Shown: in pieces, positions 17,293 to 26,077 of the stretch
How positions within the stretch are numbered: the stretch's first letter is position 1
Layout of the letters: every line of letters starts with the position of its first letter
Source: Verrucomicrobia bacterium UBA3222
GTDB lineage: Bacteria > Verrucomicrobiota > Verrucomicrobiia > Opitutales > UBA9783
Direction of reading: 5' to 3'
NCBI GenBank assembly: GCA_002363035.1
Contig: DEWA01000021.1
Coordinates: 1 to 39,636, forward strand
DNA length: 39,636 nucleotides
Translations under genes and position numbers: made by a program
Notes under the pieces: generated by a model
What the model was told of the DNA's origin: nothing
What the model saw: only the letters and a program-made list of their open reading frames with translations
Databases searched by the model: none

Positions 17293-17320
17293 ATTGAAGC
17301 GAGAAAATATCTTTTGTCAA
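17293..17320 (-). promoter_or_regulatory. promoter of the permease A-B-C unit
   Basis: On the minus strand an exact TTGACA (17315-17320), a 16-base spacer and TTCAAT (17293-17298; 4/6 match) place the transcription start near 17286, directly at the GTG of the leader ORF. This is the only good promoter found in the 687 bases upstream of copy A. Confidence 0.5.
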
Positions 17321-17792
17321 CGGTTTTTGTAAAAAATTAAAAAGTTTCTGCAATGTCACCGAAAGTAACCGACAAAATTGGATGGAAATATAATTTTTTC
17401 AAAAAAACAATTGATGATAATAATGGAAATTTTCTCAGTGGCGGAGGTGGGTGTGGGGCATTGCGTGACAAGACAATCCGATAGTTCGTGAGACTCTTGT
17501 CTTGGTTCAAATCCAGATCCTGCAGGCAAAAGGAGAATTCAAGAGCTTCAGATAGCTATTTGAACAATTTATTTTTGATGCTCGCACAACAGAAGCATTT
17601 TGTTCTCTAAAAGAGCTCCTTGCCTACAAGAAATTTTTCGCTCCGGAGCATCAATCCCGCCACCGGTTAATGTTCTATTCCGAACGCGATATTTACTGGC
17701 AAACGCTTGGTCCGTTCGCAGAAGCTTTTCTGCAATCCGATCCGCAGGCAATCTGCAGTTGTTATATCATATTTACATCGTTTTCCCCCTCC
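17321..17792. other. intergenic region with tRNA-like relic, no supported gene
   Basis: Between the permease promoter and the next gene I see the degenerate tRNA-like sequence listed separately, a perfect GCAGAA-GCTT-TTCTGC hairpin (17718-17733) without a U run, and a 60-codon minus-strand frame (17569-17751) with no recognisable motif or start signals. The region may be a decayed gene or an old integration site. Confidence 0.4.
17437..17528 (+). pseudogene. degenerate tRNA-like sequence
   Basis: CTTGGTTCAAATCCA (17501-17515) is identical to 15 bases of the T arm of the tRNA-fMet at the left edge. It is followed by GATCCTGCAGGCA, resembling an acceptor 3' strand, but without a clean CCA. GTGGCGGAGGTGG upstream resembles the D-arm start of tRNA-Leu, and GACAAGA/TCTTGTC can pair between. 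The T stem is imperfect (CTTGG against CCAGA) and no matching 5' acceptor strand is visible. It is either a decayed tRNA or chance similarity. Confidence 0.3.
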
Positions 17793-19589
17793 CTACCTCA
17801 CATTCGCGGCGGTATTCGAGTGCGCTTCGTGCGCCCGTGACCTGAATGTCGAGCAAATCGAGTCAAAACTGTCGATTTTCGAGCGATCCACTTGTATATC
17901 CGTATTGATCGTATCGATGGCGGTATTGATAAACTTTGTTTTGGTTGAAAAAGCATCCGTCCAGGAACTGACGACTTCGGTTTTTATCCGATCTTTAACT
18001 TGGAAATACCCATATTCCTTCACGCTGTTGGGGATAACGTTGGCACAATCAATGCGGGTCGGCGGTTTATCAAAGGTGTTTTCGAAAGCTTTCGCGGTAT
18101 CATTATGGCGCGGAGTACCGGAGGCTGCCGTCGAATTGTGATACTTTGTCGGCTTTGCATCAAACTCCACCTCGGTCTTGTACATATAGTACACGCCTTT
18201 GTCGCCGTCCCACGAGCAGCCGGTGGCATAACAGTTCCCTCTCTGATCGTTGATATTTCCGTTATCGCCAAGCAGATAATTCATACCGGCATCATCCGCC
18301 GATACAAGCAGGTATTTTCCGGGAGAAGTGCAGTCTTCAATCACAAGACACTTCGTTCCGTCATCGGCTTCGAACAAATTATACATATTCCCGCCGCACA
18401 GATACGTCAAAGCAATCATCGCGCCGTCGGGAAGGCGGTGCGTTGTTTCCTTCCCGTCGGCACCCGATTGGCTTGAATTCAGGATATTCAAACCGCGATT
18501 AATGAATTCCAGGTAAGTATTGAGTGCGGAAATGCTCTTCGATTGGATGCTCAAATTCTCGCGCAAAGCCTGTACTTTGATCTCGAAAAACGACGAAACG
18601 GCATTGATCGGTCCGTCGCGATCGGTCAAATAGCCGACGTAGAACATTTCCATCGCACCAAGGTGTTTGGTGGCTTCGGTATCTTTTTTGCTTTCAATAT
18701 CGGGCAGACACGGGAAGCCGGTTTCGGGGTCGTCGGGGAATCTGGTGTAGTCCGTACAACCGCCGGCGATGAGTCTGTAATAGTAGTAAATAAACTTCAT
18801 CCGATCGATGAGCGATAACGATCCGAAAACCATAATGGGAGCCGGTATCGTTTTGTCGGAATCTTTGTAAGCGATCTTCGTCGTACGCAAAGCTTCAAGC
18901 GTTTTGTAATCGGTTATCCCCTTTAATTGCGAACGCGTATCGCCAACCTCGTACAACATATCTGTTTTATCACCGATAATGTCCCACTGCTTGGTATCGT
19001 TGTTGTATTGGTAACGCTTCGTCAATGCGTCAACCGTTTCGTCGGCAAATCTTTTACAAACGGACAATTTGTCGATATGCTCGCGTGCCAATTGCAGCTT
19101 TTCGTCTTTACCGATGTCCGGCATATTGATAACTTTCTGCAACTTCTCCAGAGCCGTTCGGGCTTCGTCAATGTACGCATGCAACATCTGCAGATAATCC
19201 ACAATCGACTTAACGTAAAATCGCAATGCCATGTATCCTTCGCGACATAGCCCGTCAACGGTCGTGCCAGGGGCAAGCGTTCGCGAATCATTATAAATTT
19301 CGGAAAGTTTGCTGAAATCATCGCCGTATTTATCCGTCTTTTCATCTGTTGTATTTTGGAAAATGATATGCCCGAGACGATAAAGCGCACCCTTCAGCAG
19401 GTCGGGGTAAGAAGTACCCGTCGGATATTTACCCGTTGCATCGATAAAAAGCTTTTTATATTCCGCATAAATCTCCGGAAGCGATTTATCCGATACATCC
19501 GCCACAGACGGTTGCGCACCGACGGCACGAACATTTTCAATCGGCGCAAACGGTTGATTGGACGAAACATTTAAAATACCGTGGGACAT
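17793..19589 (-). CDS. hypothetical helical protein, paralogue of the upstream gene
   Basis: 598 residues, no signal peptide and no membrane segment. It is clearly paralogous to the product of 19595-21292. Shared blocks are YLTDRDGPINAVSSFFE, ALNTYLEFI.RGLNIL, LPDGAMIALTYLCGGNMY, a GKYLLVSADDAGMNYL block, GNCYATGCSW, PTKYHNSTAASGTPRHND, and a C-terminal helix with NTDI.V.R.K and STFRSRAH. Helical N- and C-terminal parts flank a Cys/Gly/Tyr-rich central domain. Long terminal helices without a Sec signal recall type III secreted tip or filament proteins (EspA/SseB/IpaD style), but no motif proves this. It starts 5 bases after the upstream stop, so the genes are co-transcribed. Function unknown. 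Confidence 0.85.
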   Translation of the reverse strand: MSHGILNVSSNQPFAPIENVRAVGAQPSVADVSDKSLPEIYAEYKKLFIDATGKYPTGTSYPDLLKGALYRLGHIIFQNTTDEKTDKYGDDFSKLSEIYNDSRTLAPGTTVDGLCREGYMALRFYVKSIVDYLQMLHAYIDEARTALEKLQKVINMPDIGKDEKLQLAREHIDKLSVCKRFADETVDALTKRYQYNNDTKQWDIIGDKTDMLYEVGDTRSQLKGITDYKTLEALRTTKIAYKDSDKTIPAPIMVFGSLSLIDRMKFIYYYYRLIAGGCTDYTRFPDDPETGFPCLPDIESKKDTEATKHLGAMEMFYVGYLTDRDGPINAVSSFFEIKVQALRENLSIQSKSISALNTYLEFINRGLNILNSSQSGADGKETTHRLPDGAMIALTYLCGGNMYNLFEADDGTKCLVIEDCTSPGKYLLVSADDAGMNYLLGDNGNINDQRGNCYATGCSWDGDKGVYYMYKTEVEFDAKPTKYHNSTAASGTPRHNDTAKAFENTFDKPPTRIDCANVIPNSVKEYGYFQVKDRIKTEVVSSWTDAFSTKTKFINTAIDTINTDIQVDRSKIDSFDSICSTFRSRAHEAHSNTAANVR

Positions 19590-19594
19590 AACAA

Positions 19595-21292
19595 TTACTT
19601 TTTAAGGTTGGACGCAACTTTCATGTAGGCGGTGTGGGTGCGATTACGGAAAGTGCTGCTCATGGTATTCAAGGTGTCGACCTTGTTTCGAAAAACTTTA
19701 ATGTCGGTATTCACGGTATCGATTGTCGTCTGAATAAAAGAAATTTTATCCTGAAACGCCTTTTGCCAGGATGGCAATATGTCGGATTTATCAATGGAAG
19801 CGGTATCGTAAAAGTATTTGTATTTTCGAACGGTATTCGGAAGAATTTTTTCACACTCGATTGGAGACGACGGTACAAAGTCTTTCCCGAAATTTTTTTT
19901 CACATCATTGTGATGAGCGGTTCCAGAAGCCTCCGTTGAGTGATGATATTGTGTCGGGACGGCGGAAAATGAAAAATCTTTGATAAAATACAATTGTCGA
20001 GCTTCATCCCAATACAGAGGTGAGTAACAGTTCCCCCGATAGCCGTCCGCATCCGCCTTGTCGCCGATCAAACAATTCATACCGGCATCGTCGGCAGAAA
20101 TCAGCAGATACTGTCCGTGACTTACATAACCTTCGAGAACCAAACACTTTGTTCCGTCGGATGCTTCCGCCAACGGATACATGTTGCAGCCGCACAGATA
20201 CATCAACGCGATCGCCGCTCCATCCGGAATGCGATGTCGCTGCTCCGACGGAATTTCTCCTTTATCATCCGGCGAACACCCGGACTGACTGGCATTTAAA
20301 ATATCCAAGGCACGCTGAATAAATTTCAAATAGACATTGAGTGCTTTTATTTTTTCCGATTCCAATCGAATTTTCTCAACCAATGCGGCGGATTTAACCT
20401 CCAGATACGACGAAACGGCGTTCACGGGACCGTCGCGGTCAATGAGGTAACCCATGAAAAAATGTTCGATTGCGGCAATAACGTCCGTTTTCGAGGCTTC
20501 CTTAACGGTCGGAATACCGCTGACTTTATCATTCGGGAAAAGCGCATCGGTTTTACCGCTGTCAATGTCGTAATACAATTTGATGTATTTTAAGCGATCG
20601 AGAAGATTAAGTTCGTTAAAAACCTCGATGGTTTTTTGCGTAAAAACAGGCTCCTTTTGATATTCCTGCTTTTCATAAGCCTGCACCTCCATGGCACGCA
20701 ATTTATCGTAGGGCTTGTAGGCATCGTCCTTGTCGTTAAACTGCGTATGAGTGGCATCAGCATAATCGTCCTCGTACAACTTCCAAATGTCCTCGTTTTT
20801 ATCATAGATATAACGGAAACCGAAGGTGTCGTTCATCTCCTTTGAAAAACCATCCAAAATATCCAGTTGATCGATAAGCCATTGCTGGGAATCCCCCGTT
20901 GCCTGCTCCAAAAGCGCGCGCGCTTTGAGAATATAATCCCCGAGCTGATTGATTTGCTCGATGATTTGACGACCGTAGAACTTATAGGCATCGTTCGCTT
21001 GGTCGGAATCGACACAAACATCTTTGATAAAATCCGTAAAATTCACATGGCGATTGCCGTCCATGGGAATGGTTTTTCCGAAAATGTCGTTCAGTTGTTT
21101 TAACAGATTATCCTGAACTTTTGCGTGATTGTTGAAAATCTCCGTATAGTGCGCTTTAATGTCTTCCGTCGCGGTTACGGAACCGACGGGCGCCACGCGC
21201 AGATTTTTGCGTTCAACCGCCGACAACGCTCCGCCGCCGACCCGCGGATACGTTACTGGCGAAGTGTTTAAATCGGAAACGGAATATGCCAC
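19595..21292 (-). CDS. hypothetical helical protein, paralogue of the downstream gene
   Basis: 565 residues from GTG 21292, chosen because AAAGG lies 7 bases upstream. A TTG at 21310 would add six residues. It shares the full layout of its neighbour: YLIDRDGPVNAVSSYLE, ALNVYLKFIQRALDILN, IPDGAAIALMYLCGCNMY, a GQYLLISADDAGMNCL block, RGNCYSPLYW, PTQYHHSTEASGTAHHND and a C-terminal NTDIKVFRNKVDTLN-type helix. No Sec signal or membrane segment is seen. Two divergent copies in tandem suggest partner subunits or diversified secreted proteins; the role is unknown. It follows the 116-residue gene by 57 bases. Confidence 0.85.
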   Translation of the reverse strand: MAYSVSDLNTSPVTYPRVGGGALSAVERKNLRVAPVGSVTATEDIKAHYTEIFNNHAKVQDNLLKQLNDIFGKTIPMDGNRHVNFTDFIKDVCVDSDQANDAYKFYGRQIIEQINQLGDYILKARALLEQATGDSQQWLIDQLDILDGFSKEMNDTFGFRYIYDKNEDIWKLYEDDYADATHTQFNDKDDAYKPYDKLRAMEVQAYEKQEYQKEPVFTQKTIEVFNELNLLDRLKYIKLYYDIDSGKTDALFPNDKVSGIPTVKEASKTDVIAAIEHFFMGYLIDRDGPVNAVSSYLEVKSAALVEKIRLESEKIKALNVYLKFIQRALDILNASQSGCSPDDKGEIPSEQRHRIPDGAAIALMYLCGCNMYPLAEASDGTKCLVLEGYVSHGQYLLISADDAGMNCLIGDKADADGYRGNCYSPLYWDEARQLYFIKDFSFSAVPTQYHHSTEASGTAHHNDVKKNFGKDFVPSSPIECEKILPNTVRKYKYFYDTASIDKSDILPSWQKAFQDKISFIQTTIDTVNTDIKVFRNKVDTLNTMSSTFRNRTHTAYMKVASNLKK

Positions 21293-21349
21293 GGTTTTGC
21301 CTTTATTCAAATATCGGATATCGGTCGAAAATTTTTATAAAAATTTCCT

Positions 21350-21700
21350 CTAAATCATCCGCCCCGGCATCAGACGCCCTTTGATTTTCGCGGTACAGGC
21401 ATTGTGAGAAATCTCTTTCAAAGGTATATTTATTCGTTTGGCAGCCGTTTTTTTCTCAATCGTCGCATTGCTTTGTTTTGACAGCGGCAACAACATCTTC
21501 AACGCCTGTATCATGGCTTTTTCGGACGGATTGATTTTCTCCAACAGCCGAATGGTTTCCTCGATATTCTTCGGCGTCAACAAACTGCCTTCCGCCGTCG
21601 CGGATTTACTTTCGCGGAAAAACTTCTGTAATTGCGCCAGACGTTTATCCAACTCCGCCAATTCCTTCAACATCGCCTCGGGATCGCTTTTCTTTGCCAT
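21350..21700 (-). CDS. small basic coiled-coil protein, unknown function
   Basis: 116 residues. The N-terminal half (EAMLKELAELDKRLAQLQKF) is a strongly predicted coiled coil. The middle has a second helix (IEETIRLLEKI) and the C-terminus is basic (KIKGRLMPGRM). It is first in the unit with the two large paralogues and could be a chaperone or partner for them. No family is recognised. TTGGCA with a poor -10 lies shortly upstream of the ATG. Confidence 0.65.
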   Translation of the reverse strand: MAKKSDPEAMLKELAELDKRLAQLQKFFRESKSATAEGSLLTPKNIEETIRLLEKINPSEKAMIQALKMLLPLSKQSNATIEKKTAAKRINIPLKEISHNACTAKIKGRLMPGRMI

Positions 21701-22317
21701 TCAATAACGATACACAGCAGGTTTTGTGCCAAATGCAGCCGAAGAGAGAAAAGAGAAAGCTCAACCAATGGATAAAAGAACGATTTTTGGGAAGCCCGCG
21801 TTGCGGTTTAGGGATAAATATGTCTTCCCCGTTACCATCAAAGGCGTTTTGCGGTTTTTCCCCTCCGACCCCGTTCGTGTTTAAAAAAGCGTATTTTAAA
21901 AAAAGAAATTGCTCTTCTAATACAGTACATGGCATGGAAATGATACACGCAGAGATGGATTTGAGACATTTAAAATCGCTGATTTTTTAACCGAGGAGGT
22001 TGTTGTTAAAAAAACACTGTAATGAAACTTCTCGGAGCACGTTAAATAGGATAAACAGAGTGCGGCGGATAAAAAACACAGGCGGTCGACGGTTAAAATA
22101 CTGCGGAAGATAGTATTCGACATGCGATGTATCAGGTACGTACCATCGCGACATTTTGAGGGGAAACTCCCGTCTCCCGCCTGTCCTATCACACCAAAAA
22201 CTCCATAGCCTAATCTCTCGGAGTACGTTGCGAGCCCTGCAGACTTCAAAGGGCGGCAACAATTTCATGCCCCTTCTTTTCCATTGCCTTTGACGGCAAA
22301 AAATTCACAATAATCTC
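21701..22317. other. 617-base intergenic region between divergent units, no supported gene
   Basis: This region separates the minus-strand three-gene unit from nifJ. Several overlapping frames of 70-110 codons occur on both strands but none has a domain, signal peptide or start context. Visible structure: a palindrome GGTACGTACC (22135-22144) and a near-perfect 14-base direct repeat TCTCGGAG(C/T)ACGTT at 22030-22043 and 22216-22229, 186 bases apart. TTGACG at 22290-22295 lies too close to the nifJ start to be a convincing -35. The stretch may contain a decayed gene or an intergenic repeat. Confidence 0.4.
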
Positions 22318-25300
22318 GTGGCAGAGAATGTAAAAAAAGCAATTACGGACGCCAACGAGGCGGTGGCATCGGTGGCGTACGCGTACAGCGAGGTGGTTTC
22401 GATTTATCCGATTACGCCTTCCTCGCCCATGGCGGATTTCTGCGACCAGTGGTCGGCAAACGGCAAAACGAACCTTTGGGGCAATGTACCCGAAATCATT
22501 GAAATGGAATCGGAAGCGGGCGTGGCGGGACTGGCGCACGGAACCGCTCAAAACGGCGTTTTGACGACAACCTTTACCGCTTCGCAGGGGCTGTTGCTGA
22601 TGATCCCGAATTTGTACAAGCTTGCGGGGGAATTGACGCCCTTTTGCATGCACGTCACCGCGCGCGCTTTATCCACACACGCCTTGTCGATTTACGGCGA
22701 TCAGTCGGACGTTATGGCAACGCGCCAAACGGGCGTTGTTTTACTGGCGTCGCATTCGGTTCAAGCCGCGCAGGACTTGGCGGCAATCGCCCATGTGTGT
22801 ACGTTGAAAGCCAAAATTCCGTTTTTGCATTTCTTTGACGGTTTCCGTACCTCACACGAAATCAACACTTACATACCGTTGGAGGAAACGCACCTGAAAG
22901 CCCTTCTGGATGAGGAAGATTTGATTGCATTTCGCAAACGCGGTCTGAATCCCGACGCACCGATGATGTGCGGAACGGCACAAATGTCGGATGTATATTT
23001 TCAGGGTGCCGAACGCTCCAATCCGTTTTACAATGCCGTTCCCGAAATCATCGAAGCCAAAATGCGGCAACTGGAAGCGTTAACGGGAAGAAGTTATCGG
23101 CTTTTCGAATACACGGGGTCGCCCGACGCCGAACGGGTTTTCGTTGCGATGGGTTCGGGTGCGGAAACTTTAAAACAGACGGTACGTTACCTGATGCAAA
23201 AGGGCGAAAAAGTCGGTGTCGTCAATGTTCATTTGTACCGCCCGTTCTCGGCGAAACACTTTATTCAAGCTCTGCCGACATCGGTTAAAGAAGTGATTAT
23301 TCTCGATCGCACAAAGGAACCGGGATCCGTTGCGGAACCGCTCTGCCTGGATGTAACGGCGGCATTACAACAAGCGGTCGATGCGAGAGAATTTCCGCAT
23401 TTGCCAAAGATCCTCGGCGGACGTTACGGCGTCGGCATGAAGGAATTCACGCCGACGATGGCGAATGCCGTTCATGAAGCCGCCAAAACGCAAGCATTGA
23501 AGCCCTCCTTTACGGTCGGCATCAACGACGATATTACGCATTTGTCGGTTCCGATTAAAGAAACGCTGGATTTGGAAGGCAAAGACGGCTTTCGCGCGCT
23601 TTTCTTCGGCTTGGCTTCCGACGGAACGGTCGGTGCCAACAAGAATACAATTAAAATCATCGGTCGCGAAACGGAAAAGTTCGCCCAGGCGTACTTCGAA
23701 TACGATTCCAAAAAATCGGGCGGCATGACGGTTTCGCATCTGCGTTTCGGCGACAAACCGATCGAAGCACCGTATTTAATCCAAACATCACACTTTGTCG
23801 GCTGCCACCAATTCCAATTTTTACGTACGTATCCCGTATTGGAGAAATTGCAAAACGGCGGCGTATTCCTTCTCAATGCGCCGTTCAAACCCGACGAGCT
23901 GTGGGAACAGCTGCCGCTGGACATTCAGCAAACGCTGGTGGAGAAGCAAATTCGTTTTTATGCCATCGATGCCTACGCCATTGCGCAAAAAACCGGCATG
24001 GGCAATCGCATCAATACAATTATGCAGACATGCTTTTTCGCGATTTCCGGCATTTTACCGCAACAAACCGCCATTGAAGCCGTCAAGCACGCCATTCAAA
24101 AAACGTACGGTAAAAAGGGCGATGCCGTGGTTGCCGCCAACTGTGCCGCCGTGGATGCGACTTTGGCGAATTTACATCAAATTTCGCTCAAAGAGATTTC
24201 CGCAACTGAAGAAAAAGCCGCTTCCTTCAACTTATCGGGCGCATCGGAATTCATTCAAACCGTCACCAGGCGTCTGTTGGAGCACAAAGGCGAAGCATTA
24301 CCCGTCAGCGCGTTGCCAATCGGCGGTCGTTGGCCGACAGGCACGGCGTGCTTCGAAAAACGCAACATGGCGCAGTTTATTCCCCAATGGGATCCCGAGT
24401 TGTGCGGTCAATGCACCCGTTGCGTAACAGTGTGCCCGCATGCGGCGTTGCGGTCGAAACATTTCGATAAGGAGTTACTGAAAGATGCTCCCGAAGGTTT
24501 CAAATCCCTGCCCTACCGCTCCAAGGAACCGACAAACGACGTTTTTACTCTGCAGGTCGCACCCGAACACTGCACCGGGTGCGGCTTATGCAGTGAAAGC
24601 TGTCTGTCGCGAAGCCGTACGGATGCGTCGAAAAAAGCGCTGATGATGGTCAAAAAATCGGAAGTATTCGAAGACGCAAAGCGAAATTGGGAATTTTTCG
24701 AAACTCTCCCCTATTCCACCCCTGCAAGTGCACCGTCGGATGCCAAACAGGCGCAGTTCCGACAACCGTTGTTCGAATTTTCGGGAGCATGCGTCGGATG
24801 CGGCGAAACGCCTTATATTAAATTGCTCACGCAACTGTTCGGCGATCGACTTTTAATTGCCAACGCAACGGGATGCTCCTCCATCTACGGCGGGCACTTA
24901 CCGACAACCCCGTACACGAAAAATGCCGAGGGTCGCGGTCCGGCGTGGGCATCATCGCTGTTCGAAGACAACGCCGAATTCGGGCTCGGTATGCGTGTTT
25001 CGGCGGATAAGAAGACTTACCTTGCGCGCCAACTTCTGCGGGAACTGCAACCGCAATTATCGACGAATTTTTCCGCTTTGTTGCAAAAGCCAACCGACGA
25101 TCTGCAACGGAAGCAACATCGGGGGGTGATTGTCGCGCTGAAACAACAGTTAAAAGAGCTTTCGTCCGAAAAAGCGCGTTTGTTGTTGCCGATTGCGGAT
25201 TTTTTGGTCGATCGCTCCGTTTGGACGATCGGCGGAGACGGTTGGGCGTACGACATCGGCTACGGCGGATTGGATCACGTATTGGCAAGCGGACGGAAGG

Positions 25301-25845
25301 TGAAAATTTTGGTATTGGATACGGAAGTTTATTCCAACACGGGCGGTCAGCAGTCGAAATCCACACCGTTGGGTGCCGTCGCAAAATTCGCCGCCTCCGG
25401 CAAAGAACGCTCCAAGAAAGATCTCGGTCTGTTGGCAATGAGCTACAAGAGTGTTTATGTCGCTCAAATCGCCGTTCAAACGAACCCGAACCAAGCCGTT
25501 AAAGCCTTTCTCGAAGCCGAAAGTTACGAAGGTCCGGCGTTGATTATTGCCTATTCAAACTGCATCGAGCACGGTTATGATTTGCGTTACGGTGTTGAAC
25601 AGCAGCGTTTGGCGGTTGCAAGCGGTTACTGGTCGCTGTACCGTTACGATCCGCGCCTGATGGAGCGCAACCCGCTACAACTCGATGCCGTCGACAACCG
25701 CGTTCCGCTGTCGGAGTACCTGAAACGCGAAAACCGTTTCCAAATTCTGACAAAAACCCAACCGCAACGTGCGGAGCAGTTACTGCGACAGGCGCAGGAA
25801 GCGGTTAATCAACGGGTGGCGTTTTATAAGAAGTTGGCGGAGTAA
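22318..25845 (+). CDS. nifJ: pyruvate:ferredoxin (flavodoxin) oxidoreductase
   Basis: 1175 residues, full length for the one-chain homodimeric enzyme. It converts pyruvate and CoA to acetyl-CoA and CO2, passing electrons to ferredoxin or flavodoxin. Starts at GTG 22318; the conserved region begins at about residue 12, so no later start is possible. The N-terminal domain has YPITPSSPMA near residue 30. The ferredoxin-like domain has CGQCTRCVTVCPHAA (~696-710) and CTGCGLCSESCLSR (~752-765; Leu replaces the usual Pro after the fourth Cys). The TPP domain has ACVGCGETPY, NATGCSSIYGG, GGDGWAYDIG and NTGGQQSKSTPLGA. All three [4Fe-4S] cluster ligand sets appear intact. It marks an anaerobic energy metabolism. 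Confidence 0.97.
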   Translation: MAENVKKAITDANEAVASVAYAYSEVVSIYPITPSSPMADFCDQWSANGKTNLWGNVPEIIEMESEAGVAGLAHGTAQNGVLTTTFTASQGLLLMIPNLYKLAGELTPFCMHVTARALSTHALSIYGDQSDVMATRQTGVVLLASHSVQAAQDLAAIAHVCTLKAKIPFLHFFDGFRTSHEINTYIPLEETHLKALLDEEDLIAFRKRGLNPDAPMMCGTAQMSDVYFQGAERSNPFYNAVPEIIEAKMRQLEALTGRSYRLFEYTGSPDAERVFVAMGSGAETLKQTVRYLMQKGEKVGVVNVHLYRPFSAKHFIQALPTSVKEVIILDRTKEPGSVAEPLCLDVTAALQQAVDAREFPHLPKILGGRYGVGMKEFTPTMANAVHEAAKTQALKPSFTVGINDDITHLSVPIKETLDLEGKDGFRALFFGLASDGTVGANKNTIKIIGRETEKFAQAYFEYDSKKSGGMTVSHLRFGDKPIEAPYLIQTSHFVGCHQFQFLRTYPVLEKLQNGGVFLLNAPFKPDELWEQLPLDIQQTLVEKQIRFYAIDAYAIAQKTGMGNRINTIMQTCFFAISGILPQQTAIEAVKHAIQKTYGKKGDAVVAANCAAVDATLANLHQISLKEISATEEKAASFNLSGASEFIQTVTRRLLEHKGEALPVSALPIGGRWPTGTACFEKRNMAQFIPQWDPELCGQCTRCVTVCPHAALRSKHFDKELLKDAPEGFKSLPYRSKEPTNDVFTLQVAPEHCTGCGLCSESCLSRSRTDASKKALMMVKKSEVFEDAKRNWEFFETLPYSTPASAPSDAKQAQFRQPLFEFSGACVGCGETPYIKLLTQLFGDRLLIANATGCSSIYGGHLPTTPYTKNAEGRGPAWASSLFEDNAEFGLGMRVSADKKTYLARQLLRELQPQLSTNFSALLQKPTDDLQRKQHRGVIVALKQQLKELSSEKARLLLPIADFLVDRSVWTIGGDGWAYDIGYGGLDHVLASGRKVKILVLDTEVYSNTGGQQSKSTPLGAVAKFAASGKERSKKDLGLLAMSYKSVYVAQIAVQTNPNQAVKAFLEAESYEGPALIIAYSNCIEHGYDLRYGVEQQRLAVASGYWSLYRYDPRLMERNPLQLDAVDNRVPLSEYLKRENRFQILTKTQPQRAEQLLRQAQEAVNQRVAFYKKLAE

Positions 25846-25964
25846 AGAGGAAGTATCAACATTTATTCTTATGCCCGCACTTTAAATCCCCAGCAATGGC
25901 AATGTACCGAAAAAACACCGGCGTCATCTCGGACGGCATATTTGCGAACAATTTCTACATATCC

Positions 25965-25987
25965 GACGGATTAGATTCTAATCCGTC
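25965..25987. terminator. perfect 23-base palindromic hairpin between convergent genes
   Basis: GACGGATTAGA-T-TCTAATCCGTC: two 11-base arms around one base, giving a strong stem on either strand. It lies between nifJ (ends 25845) and the convergent gene ending at 26078. It lacks a U run, so it may stop transcription Rho-independently only weakly, protect 3' ends, or be a protein-binding site. Confidence 0.5.
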
Positions 25988-26077
25988 AACATCGCCCAAC
26001 ATCCAACAATCCTTGACCAAAAATTTTCCAACCCTCTCCGTGAACCTCTCATACATCTTTCCGTAGTCCTCTGATTT

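Noticed and set aside
17569-17751. 60-codon minus-strand frame near the tRNA-like sequence
   Set aside because: Short, no motif, weak start; could be a relic but not supportable as a gene.
21645-21990. Overlapping frames on both strands upstream of the coiled-coil gene
   Set aside because: Low-complexity content, overlap with a supported gene and no domain.
21917-22268. Two overlapping minus-strand frames of 93 and 110 codons before nifJ
   Set aside because: No start signals or motifs, and both read as non-coding composition.
22290-22316. TTGACG with TAATCT as nifJ promoter
   Set aside because: The spacer is 15 bases and the predicted start would fall inside the coding region.
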